NCBI GenBank assembly: GCA_025765595.1
Contig: JAIVFH010000068.1
Location: 1 to 64,000, forward strand
DNA: 64,000 nt
Reading direction: 5' to 3'
Origin: Obelidium mucronatum
Taxonomy: Eukaryota > Chytridiomycota > Chytridiomycetes > Chytridiales > Chytriomycetaceae
Shown here: piece by piece, positions 53,172 to 64,000 of the stretch
Position numbering within the stretch: the first letter of the stretch is position 1
How the letters are laid out: every line of letters starts with the position of its first letter
Notes under the pieces: model-generated
What the model saw: the letters and a program-made list of their open reading frames with translations, nothing else
Told to the model about the DNA's origin: nothing
The model's database searches: none
Position numbers and translations under genes: made by a program

Positions 53172-54388
53172 CTATTTAAGAATGCCGAACTTGTAGTAAC
53201 TAGCGATTTGGGAGTTGGTGTTGCCAAGGCTGAGTTGTTGAACCGTATCTGGAACAGCTGGGGCAAAAATCTTACAGAAATGTTCTACTTCATCTTTCAA
53301 CTCACTTCATTCTGGCATTGGTATTGTGAGCTGGAAATAAGCGGGATGATGGAAGCTCTTGCATCGCCTCTTTTCAAAGAGCCCAAATCGAGTGACTTTT
53401 CAACTGTGGCCAGCAAAGAATCATGTGTATATGAATTATAATCTGTTCCGTTGAATGCGCTAATCCCCGATCCAAGTAGAAGCGTGTCTGTTCTAGCAAA
53501 GTGAGAAACAGAAACGATCCATGTAAGAAGCAGAAAGATTACAGATATTTGCAGATCCAGTTCGAGAATTGTCAAAGGTTATAATGAATAACGTCTGATG
53601 AGGGAAATACGAGGGAATTAATTTGAAAGTATCATAGTCTGCAGCAAATTACCTCCGAAAACAGCGGAGCCACTAGCAAAGGCTCTAAAAAGCTTTGCAA
53701 CCACCAACTTGCAAACACCAATGGAGTTGAAGCCCCGCTATTCTCCAAACTGGGCACGTAAAACATCCACGTTGGAAGGTTACTTGTTTGCATATCTACC
53801 GCAAAGTCCTTCTCATTACCGATTCTGGAGCACCTCGACGAATTTTTCGTAATGGATTGAAATGAAAAGAATGGATTGTTTTGAATTGAATATGTGTTTC
53901 CAAGAGGAGAGGTGGTGGAAGCCAAGCCAGTGGCACAGGTAGTAGAACCTGATGTGGATGGAGTGTAAGCCTCAAAATAAGCTTTCCAAGATATCTTTCG
54001 CGTTTCAAGAAGATCAATAATAGTGCTCTGTTTTGAGGGACATCATTTTAAGGACCATCAGCAAGATTTACAGTGGCTATGAAGGCTCACGTCAGGTTTG
54101 GGCTCCGCTGAACCAGGCATATTCCCAGCAATCATATCAATATAGCTATCAATGCCAGACTCTGTCGTGGTCATGTTACTAAGAAGATAGCCGCGCAAAG
54201 GAAGATAATGGCCCAAATAAAAGTCAGTCATTGCATCTTGTTGATCAGCTGAAGACAGTACGATGGTCATAACATTGCTGAAGGGATGAGGCTTTGTAAC
54301 TTTAACACTTTCGCAGCTTTGTCTCGTTCAGAGCCGGCGTAGGTCCTGCTACAACCGTTGCCAGCAGAAAGGGAATAACTTTCCACAT
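53172..54388 (-). CDS. secreted acid phosphatase/phosphoesterase (PF04185-like)
   Basis: The ATG at 54388 gives a signal peptide (MWKVIPFLLATVVAGPTPA). The mature protein reads KPHPFSNVMTIVLSSADQQD, LGHYLPLRGYLLSNM and IDSYIDMIAGNMPG, matching the N-terminal part of fungal acid phosphatases of the phosphoesterase family. After introns come STIIDLLETRKISWKAYFEA, WMFYVPSLENSG, TLFIITFDN, IYTLLLGSG and NSYTHDSLLATVEKSLDLGS followed by LKRGDA. The family metal-site motif is usually TFDE; here it is TFDN, so activity may be altered. The last exon (donor gtgagt) gives KFGILK ending at 53172. Frames do not join cleanly between the signal peptide and KPHPF (around 54320), so a small intron or indel is missing. 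It is read divergently from PFK-2/FBPase-2. Confidence 0.78.
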
Positions 54389-54421
54389 ATTTCAAAAAAA
54401 ATAATATAATTAACAGTAATA
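54389..54421. promoter_or_regulatory. 33-bp divergent start-codon interval
   Basis: Only 33 bp, all AT-rich, separates the phosphoesterase ATG (minus) from the PFK-2/FBPase-2 ATG (plus). The promoters and 5' UTRs must overlap the opposite gene, unless one of the starts lies further inside. Confidence 0.6.
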
Positions 54422-56820
<2,399 letters not shown>

Positions 56821-56951
56821 GGACTGCAATACGCATACGATATTTCGCTTCCTCCACACCACCTCCATACAGACTGTTTTTCTTTGTGTTGAAAATAAAA
56901 ATTAAAAAAACAGTATAAAGAAGTATACTCCTTTTTTTTAAAAGATTTTAT

Positions 56952-57738
56952 TCAATCTTCAAATTCGTCAACCAACATTTCAACGCCATCTTTTGTCCGC
57001 CGCAACACTTTTGCTTGTACCCACCCACCGCGTGCCTCAACAGCCCTCCCACTTCTCTCAGCAGAAGCCGTAAACCCCCACCCATTCTCCCTCAAATCAT
57101 TCCCCCCAACAAACCCCATCCCCACAAAACTGGCTGCACACACATACCCAAACACCAAACTCAAATCCCAAGAAATGCAACTCCCAAAAGCGGAAGGAAC
57201 GCAGGCTGCACTCACTTTGGCGGCAAGGTTAACACTTGCAGCGAACCAAAGACTTGAAAACAATATATCAAATGTGAGTTCTATGCGTGAGATTCGTGGA
57301 TGCTTGTGTGGGGGGATTCCGAGGCTGGCGGGGTTTGTATACACGACAAGCCATGCGAAGGAGAGGAACTAAGTGAGAAGAACAAAAAGAGAGTATTCAT
57401 TTTAAATTGGATCCTTTCAAATATTTCATTTTTTGAAATATAGCGATTCTTTTTGATCAACTTACTCCGCTGGCAATTGCTGTGAAGGCCATAAAATTTA
57501 TCCCAGCTGTACTCAAAACAGACGACTTATAGTTTGCACGAAACGTTCCCACAGAAAGCCCCGCAAACGACGCTACAGATCTCATTTTAAAAAAAAAAAA
57601 ACAAAAACAAAACAAAACAAAAAAACGAAATGCCAAACATCTACCTAGTGTAAACGCCAACTGACAAACTCTCAACACAAATCTCCATTCTTTAGGCCGT
57701 TTTCTCAAGACTCGGTAAGTGGCGTTTGCTTTGTCCAT
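56952..57738 (-). CDS. MARVEL-like four-helix membrane protein
   Basis: Three exons. The first (57738-57645) encodes MDKANATYRVLRKRPKEWRF and the start of helix 1 (LRVCQLAFTLG). The second begins at 57572 (ASFAGLSVGTFRANYKSS) and carries a helix around TAGINFMAFTAIASGV that continues over an intron into FLSFAWLVVYTN. The third has FDILFSSLWFAASVNLAAKV and LSLVFGYVCAASFVGMGFVG, with conserved small residues and a Cys pair (ACVPSAFGSCISW) in the loop between them. Topology and loop cysteines fit MARVEL-domain proteins of membrane apposition and eisosome/vesicle traffic. Sequence identity is too weak to name a subfamily. It ends with an acidic DEFED tail, 131 bp after the convergent PFK-2/FBPase-2 stop. 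Confidence 0.65.
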
Positions 57739-59047
57739 AGTTTAATTGCGTTCATTCGTTCCAACAGATTCAAGTTTTCCTTATCCATCACAATGGGCCC
57801 GCCGCAACCACCACCACCGCCGCCTCCTCCTCTTCCGCCACAAGGAGAATTCAAAGCATCTAAATCAAATTTCCATGTCGTGGTACTTCCAAAATCTGGT
57901 AAAGTCGTGGTGCTCGACAAGACGCGACTCTTGCCTCCGAATACCATCAGCATCTCCGAATTTACCACCTTTTACGCTACTACCTTCCTCCTGCTTCTCC
58001 TCCATTGTTTTGTGTCGACTGCAGTTCCATTTGGACTTACACTTCTAGTTCGATGGCTTCCCGGTCCTGCTGAGCCCAGGTTGCTTTTCAAGCTTCGGTT
58101 TGGTGAAACTCCTCCAGAAACGGCGGCGGCGGGGCGGCTGCGGTTGTTGAAATGTTGGTGGGGTTTTTGAAGTTCCCCAGTGTCGGTGGTTTGAACGCTC
58201 AGACTTTTTACAAGCATTTGCTTCCTTGTTGTTGGTGTTGGTTGTTGTTGCTGCTGCTGCTGTATTCTCTGTTGAAGTCGGGTATGGTGATGTGGGCTAA
58301 TAGAAGCTGGAGTTATTCCCACAATCGCTGCTACTGCTGCTACTGCCTTCGGGAGCCCAGCTCTGTGGTCTTTCATTTGCTTCTACAAGCTCTCGTTGAA
58401 CTTTCGAAAGGGCACCGCCGCCCTTCTTTCTTGGTGTTGTTGTTTCCCGGAGAGAAAAGTTTGATGTTTGGTGTTGTAGAGCGGCTGGGCTATCGCAAGT
58501 CGTCGTCGTCGTGGTAGTAGTAGGTGTGGTGGTTTCTTTTATGTTGTGTTGTCGTTTTCCTCTTCTTCAATTTCTTCTCCAATAGCGAATTTCGCGGTTC
58601 CAATTCCAACGTGATCTTGAACTATGTATACATGTATCCAATATGTTATGTCGAAAAAAAAAAAAAAAAAAAAAAAAATAGAAATAAAGAAACAAAGAAA
58701 AAAAGAAAGAATAACAAACAACAAGATATTTTACCTTCTTCGTCTTCTTCCTCAAGGTGACCATGAATCGCGTCGCTTCCAGAGCCGCCATCGTCCTCTT
58801 CCAACGCAATGGATCGCTCAACTCCAGTTTCTGATGTAATTGACATTAAAACAGAGGATCTGTTGGAGTTTTGTCTCTTGAGAATTGATCTTTGGGATGG
58901 CACGATAGAGAGTGAGTCGCGTTGTGGTTGTTGTTGTTGTTGTTGGAGTATTGTCTGTCCAGCTGCAAAAGCCGAGCTTGCACGCATAGATGGCGATTCG
59001 GAAAATGAAGAAACACTCGGCTTCTGTGATGTTTTTAAACTTTCCAT
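57705..59047 (-). CDS. low-complexity protein, unrecognised, frame-disrupted
   Basis: The ATG at 59047 gives MESLKTSQKPSVSSFSESPS and a Gln/Ser-rich segment with SILKRQNSNRSSV, then an acidic stretch EEDDGGSGSD. After a poly-A intron an exon reads HVGIGTAKFAIGEEIEEEEN. Further downstream two frames look coding: a Gln/Pro-rich block with KSLSVQTTDTGELQKPHQHF and SLKSNLGSAGPGSHRTRSVS, and a terminal one with EMLMVFGGKSRVLSSTTTLP and a poly-Gly run. These are separated by stops, so small introns or indels are unresolved; one 15-bp in-frame piece there begins gt and ends ag. No family is recognisable. The terminal frame overlaps the MARVEL-like gene start by 34 bp on the same strand, so its true end is probably earlier. 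Confidence 0.45.
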
Positions 59048-59278
59048 GGGGCGGGGGTTGCGGTTGGTTGGTTGGTTGGTTTTTTTTTTTTTTTTTTTTC
59101 GGTTTGCTAGTCAAATGGAATTGTCTCAAAATGACTTAAATACAATAAATATACATAAAATCGAAACACTCGTTTTTCATATATATATTCTCAGATTACT
59201 TTTTAATTTAAAACAAAACTTGTACATAACAACAATAAAAAAAAAAAACAGAACAACAACAAAATTTTTAAAAGATTA

Positions 59279-59499
59279 TCAATTCATTGCCATAGTTTTC
59301 AAATAAGAAATATCTGATTCAATCGAGTCTTGATCAATTGGATCACACAGGCTTGCAATACACATTTTATTCTGAGTAGATCGCTTTGACGGTGTATCGA
59401 ACGGAGTAGTACCATTGAAGAAATCTGTAGTGTAGTTGCATACACGTTAATTTTACACTTTACAAAGATACACGTTGGCCAAAACCAAAACCAAAACCA

Positions 59500-59530
<31 letters not shown>

Positions 59531-61537
59531 GACGAAAATACCTGAACGCGTTGATCGGACATTAAAAGCCTCCATCCTTTCACCTTCCAATTCGGCTAGT
59601 TTTCGTTTCAAGCTGCAGTTCAAATCATCTCGAATCTTTCGACGACCCTTCTATTGGAACAAGAAAAAAAAATCCATAAAAGTGTGAGTGTGAAGAGGGT
59701 TATGGTTAGATTTTTTTTTTGATTAATCTTACAAAATATGAATCTTCGGCCGCCTTGACGGCTCCTTGATACACAGACTCAATGTATTCCACAGTTGCAT
59801 GCCGACAGATTTCAACACTTTCCTGATTTGATTTGTAGTTTGTTTCAATGTCTTTTACTGTGGTATTTGTAGGATCTAGTAAAACTGGAAAAAAAAAACA
59901 TTTGCTTCCATTAGTATAAACTCTGGGATAAAAAAAGGAAAGAGCAATAAGATGAAATTTTAAAAAAATACCTGAATCGACCATCCGAGTTTGTAAATTC
60001 AGATCCTCTAGTTTCAAATCAAAATATTGATCTGAAGTTCCATACATGACGTGTTTCAAGAGGCTAAGTTCAGTGATTGCATTGTTGAGACAGCTGATTG
60101 TAGATGGGTCTTCTGGAGGATGATGAGCTGAAGATGTTGATGTTGATGATGACAGCGCATTTGTTGTGGCCACCAACGCTTCCAATGTTTGCGTGAATCC
60201 AAGCTTTGGTGACTGTGTGGAAGCTTCGTCTCCTTCTACACCACCCGTTTCGCCTTCTTTCCTTATTCCGTCCTTGTTTCCTGAAGCTAAAATATCGTCA
60301 TCGTTCATTGCATTGTTGGAAGGCAATGAAGACGATGAAGTCGAAGTCCCATTCTTCCGTCGTTGATGCGGTAATTGCTTTCGCTTTTTCATCAAGGCAA
60401 GACGCAAGTGCGATGGCATGTTTCCATAGATTCGTTCTTGCTCATCGCGTTCTTCTTGTTCGGCGCGTTCTTGTGATTCCCGTTCTTGCTGCTGCTGTAA
60501 AACCGATTGCAACGTTCTAGATTGATTTCCTTCCTGTTGTTGTTGTTGCTGTTGTTGTCGTTGCTGCTGATGTCGCTGCTGGTGGAGACGGTCTTGGCTG
60601 GTTGGAGGCGCGGTCGCCCGTGGCCTAGGCCGAGATGATCGTGTAAATATTTCTTCCTCATCCACACATTCGTCGTCATCAGAATTGGATCGATGGACTT
60701 CTTCTTCAGATCCACCCATTTGGATACGAGGGGCGGAGGCGGTTGGAGTGGTTGGATGGACGGGTGAGAAAAAATGGATTGATGGCGATATCGTAGTTGA
60801 TGATGGAGGCTTATGGCTCGCATAAAGGCCATTTGATGACAGATTGTTTGACAATGAAGCTGATTCCTTTTTTGTGTATGATTGAAATGTGTAGTCATCA
60901 TCGTCCTCCTCATCTTCATTTACACTAGAGACCTCTGACTCATCCGCCCGTGATGTTGATGTTGAATTCAATTGAATCTGCGGTGAAATCGGCCGCCTGT
61001 TTGATGGCGAAGTGGAAGCAGTTGACTGTTCCGACTCTGCCACCACGACGAGGCTTTGATTCTGCTTTGAGGACAGGGAAGCGTGTTTGCGCATCAGGTC
61101 CGACAGCTTCGCTGAGCCTGGCGCGTTCGTGTTGAGCGACAGCACGAGGGGACCCCGAGACACGACAGTCGATGGCTCGGCCGTTGCGGGCGGCGTCAAG
61201 TCGGCGAGTTCCTTCAGCGGCGTGGCGACGGCCGTGAGCAGCAGCACGCTAGCGTGTGTCTGCGGGAGAGAGTGCGGGAGAGAGGAGAGAGTGCGAGACG
61301 CCGCCGAGACTCGCAGCGGGCGCCTTTGGCGACGCCGCTTTGCGCTGCAGCGTCGGCGAGTTTGCCGCCGAGGCGCTGCGCGACTTTGCTGCGGGTGAGA
61401 GTGGTGAGAAGCGACGTTAGCTTCGACGTTCGAAGGCGACACGACGCGCACTTGCCTAGCGCCTTGGCGGCGGCGATCGACGGCGCGGGCTCAGTCGGCG
61501 CCGTGCTGGTGCTGTTCATCGTGCGGCGCGGCGGCAT
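59279..61537 (-). CDS. Sds3/BRMS1-like protein
   Basis: The start at 61537 (MPPRRTMNSTSTAPTEPAP) lies in a GC-rich first exon. Two likely introns follow within that GC-rich part (donors gtgcgc and gtctcg) before LTAVATPLKELADL. A long disordered region rich in Ser, Gln and acids follows, including QQRQQQQQQQQEGNQ and RLALMKKRKQLPHQRR. The C-terminal third, spread over four exons, reads LKHVMYGTSDQYFDLKLEDL, DIETNYKSNQESVEICRH, VEYIESVYQGAVKAAEDSYF, KGRRKIRDDLNCSLKRKLAE and EGERMEAFN. That spacing resembles the Sds3-like domain of Rpd3-Sin3 histone deacetylase complexes (GT..y..L..L...R...l). The domain call is from pattern only. It diverges from the TBC gene across 58 bp. Confidence 0.6.
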
Positions 61538-61595
61538 TTCGTTGTGTGTTTTGGGTTTTGGTTTTGATTTTGGTCTTTGGAAGAAGAAACTAGAA
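61538..61595. promoter_or_regulatory. 58-bp divergent start-codon interval
   Basis: Fifty-eight bp separates the Sds3-like ATG (minus) and the TBC-domain ATG (plus). It is T- and G-rich on the plus strand with repeated ttttg units. A shared, very compact bidirectional promoter is implied. Confidence 0.6.
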
Positions 61596-64000
61596 ATGAC
61601 TGTTGAATCCACCGCCACCACCACAACTACACCGACAACCACACAGTCCAACCCAACTGTATACACAGACAGAGAAGCAAGTCACAACCGCGTTCGTCTG
61701 GTTTTCGCGAAAGTATGTCATGTTGCTTTTCAGTAAACTTGCTTGGTCTCAACCAACCACCTCAAACCAATCAACCAACAAAAAAAGTCAAACTGTGTCA
61801 GAGCAAAGCAAATCGGATTCCTCTGTCTCGTTTCATTTCCGCTGCTTCCAAACTCTGCGTCTCTTCCGCCGGGAACAAACAAGGCATTCGTTTGGATTGG
61901 CAAGAGTGATATTGACCAAACCCAACTGCCGACCTTCAGAAGAATTGCAAAGAAAACGAGAGACCTCTTTGGTGAGATTAAAAATATTTCATTGATTTCT
62001 TTTATAATCATATCAAAAAAAAGGCCCCAACCCGCCCCCTTCACCAGTCTCCCCAATCCAACCCGTTCAGCCTCCACGTGCTTCATCTCCTCTAGATTTT
62101 CTATTTGGCTCCTCATCGCCGTCTTCGGCGTCAACGCCTTCAAACACAGATCATTCCACACCACCTCCTCAAAAGACTTTGAAATCAGCAAATCCACTTT
62201 CAATCAACACATCACCGCTCGATGACTTTATAACTCTTCCACAATCTGCGTCATTATTTCCTCTTGCCTCTCTCAAATCTCTGGTCTTCCAAGTAGCTCT
62301 ATCCCTTGATTCAGCAGGAAACGAAGCTTGTCTCGTCAATCTAGAGTTTTCATATACCGACTCTATCGAGACGTTAACAAGCAGTAATAACAACAGCAAA
62401 AACAATACCATCAACAACAACAACGATGAATCAAACGAGCAAGATGAATACGAGGATTCCAACACCAACCCTGATATTCTTTGGTTTGATCAGAACCAAG
62501 AAGGATCTCCTGCAAACACCCCATTGACTCTTGAATCTATAGTCTCGGAACTACATGTCTGGCTCGTCAAGACATGCGCAAGAGGGCTACAACCAGTCCT
62601 GGAGCCCGACTCCGACAACGCGCCTATGTCGTCATCGTCATCGTCGTCATCCTGGCCACCTACATTCAGATTTCTTGTTTTGGACCTTTCAGATCTGGGG
62701 AAAACGCAGGACGGAACCATTCGTCCACCAATATCAACCACGAGCGAAAAGAGGAATTCCGAGTGGCCTCAAGTCCCATCCTTGTTACCCACAGTTTCAG
62801 AAACAAGCACGGTATATCGATTGGGCAAATTCGGGCTTGGTGTTGCAAGTGCGATTGTGGGGCCTTCTATATCGTCTAAAGTGGAAGGCATGACAAGAAA
62901 CGCGGCGTGGGATGTGTTGGATCAGTTCTCGAAAGTTACAAAGTTTGCTCAAGATACTGGACGTGAGTTTTTATTTTATTTTACTTTTATTTTTTAAGTA
63001 TATATTTATACTCTATTAATTTTACTAATATTCTTTTTATTTTTTTTTATTTTATTTTTTTTATTTTTTTAATTTTTTTTTTTGACTCCATAGGACAAGT
63101 TGTTGAACATCCCCTCGCACGCCCTGTGTTACCATTAATCCCTACTCAAATCACAAACTTGCTCTTATCGTCTCAAGAAGCCGAACAACTAATGTCTGAA
63201 TACGACAGTGCTCATATCTACTTGGCCAAATTCGCCGACAGCATCCAAGACGGAGTGAAAAAGAGACTGAAGCGGAAACCATTGTCTGATTTAGCAGGGC
63301 GGACAGATGCTGCTGGAAACGAGATTGATACAACGGACTGTTACGATTTTGATAAATTGAGTGTAGGGATAATCCCCAAACGAGTTCCAATGGGAAATGC
63401 TCTTTCTGGGGAGCAATGGGTGTCCTTGTTTGATGAGTCGGGGAAGTTGGCGCTTCCTGAAGATGAAATGAGGAGTATTATTTTCAATCAGGTTTTTTTT
63501 TTCTTTCTTTCTTTTTCTTGTTCTTTCCATTATTTATCTATTTTGTTATTGCATTACTTAAAAATTTTAATCAAAAGGGCGTCCATCCCGATTGTAAACG
63601 AGACGTCTGGAAGTTTCTCTTGAAAGTCTATGCATGGGATTCCACTGAACGCGAACGCGTCGAAAGACTCAAGGGGTTAACTGCACAATACGAAAGCATG
63701 AAACGACAGTGGCAAACAATCCTTACAATGGAAACGCCGCCATTTCCCTTGCAAACAGACACAACAGCAGCAACCGCCACCACCACCACCTCCTCCTCCT
63801 CATCGCCAACCAAAGCCACGACTCCAGTCGGCGATGAAAGTCTAGGCGGGGATATAGTCTCCAAAATCAAGGAACGCAAAAACCGTGTCGAAAAGGACGT
63901 TATTCGAACAGACAGAACAACACCTTATTTCCAAGGAATCCCCGCCGACAATGAAATCCTCCTCAAATCCCCCACATCACCTTCCCCTTCCTCCCCGTCG
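61596..64000 (+). CDS. TBC-domain RabGAP of the GYP7/TBC1D15 type (3' truncated)
   Basis: The gene runs off the window. The start at 61596 gives MTVESTATTTTTPTTTQSNP and VRLVFAK before an intron with donor gtatgt. A second exon (about 61796-61973; frame uncertain) ends RIAKKTRDLFG, spliced to a Pro-rich stretch (PPPSPVSPIQPVQPP). The DUF3548-like N-terminal half follows, with Asn/Ser inserts. After a long AT-rich intron the TBC domain begins: ALSGEQWVSLFDESGKLALP, then MRSIIFNQGVHPDCKRDVWK and FLLKVYAWDSTERERVERL, continuing to KERKNRVEKDVIRTDRTTPY. The catalytic IxxDxxR corresponds to VIRTDRT with the arginine present in that context; the Gln-finger region lies beyond the window. Function: Rab GTPase-activating protein in endolysosomal traffic. 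Confidence 0.88.

Noticed and set aside
57960..57990. A 15-nt GT-AG mini-intron (gtagtagcgtaaaag) restoring frame in the low-complexity gene
   Set aside because: It would restore frame, but all well-supported introns here are 45 nt or longer; chance or an indel is more likely.
57793..58170. Plus-strand ORF beginning MGPPQPPPPPPPPLPP
   Set aside because: Antisense of a poly-Gly run; upstream exons of the same locus read on the minus strand. Not fully excluded.

Overview
This is nuclear DNA of a eukaryote with short GT-AG introns (mostly 45-80 nt, often ending in poly-T/poly-A tracts), very tight gene spacing and many Ser/Gln/Asn-rich proteins. The gene set (an eisosomal PIL1 protein, MAK21/NOC1, SPT2, an Sds3-like protein, a bifunctional PFK-2/FBPase-2, together with a class C GPCR and a kismet-type CHD remodeller) points to an early-diverging fungus. 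A chytrid is my best guess by inference; no rRNA or marker gene is present to prove it. I saw no rRNA, tRNA or CRISPR array and no recognisable transposon gene.

Layout. 1-3.8 kb: 3' end of a CHD-type chromatin remodeller, then a GC-rich unrecognised reading frame and another unrecognised gene. 4.0-8.8 kb (minus): a protein with two FYR-like repeats and a Gln-rich coiled-coil protein. 9.4-12.4 kb: RPL12, mitochondrial uL10 and the N-acetyltransferase NAA50. 12.6-15.1 kb: a single-pass membrane protein. 15.5-17.6 kb: a solitary secreted leucine-rich-repeat (LRR) protein and a mitochondrial-type RRM/RGG protein. 17.9-24.1 kb: a RasGAP whose catalytic domain is split by a roughly 600-residue insert, and a FIST-domain protein. 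24.2-33.5 kb (plus): MAK21, an unknown protein, SPT2 and DRG1. 33.7-36.8 kb: a PIL1-SH3 fusion. 37.1-47.2 kb: three tandem minus-strand genes for large modular LRR proteins related to the 15.5 kb gene. 47.5-54.4 kb: a membrane alpha/beta hydrolase, a class C GPCR with BMP and Kelch ectodomains, and a secreted phosphoesterase. 54.4-64 kb: PFK-2/FBPase-2, a MARVEL-like protein, a low-complexity protein, an Sds3-like protein and the 5' part of a GYP7/TBC1D15-type RabGAP.

The most novel element is the LRR family. Its modules are built as a two-cysteine segment, a Ser/Ala/Thr linker, a dibasic cluster and then 24-residue plant-type LRRs. Most LRRs sit on their own 72-nt phase-2 exon, a 15-nt microexon recurs in two genes, and the proteins end in a shared C-terminal domain I do not recognise. 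Introns of two of these genes carry short GC-rich palindromes. Next in interest are the BMP-Kelch-7TM receptor and the PIL1-SH3 fusion.

Caveat: several genes (MAK21 and SPT2 especially) show reading-frame breaks, some at homopolymer runs. These look like sequence indels but could be real lesions. Exon boundaries given here were inferred by eye from splice consensus, frame and family conservation.
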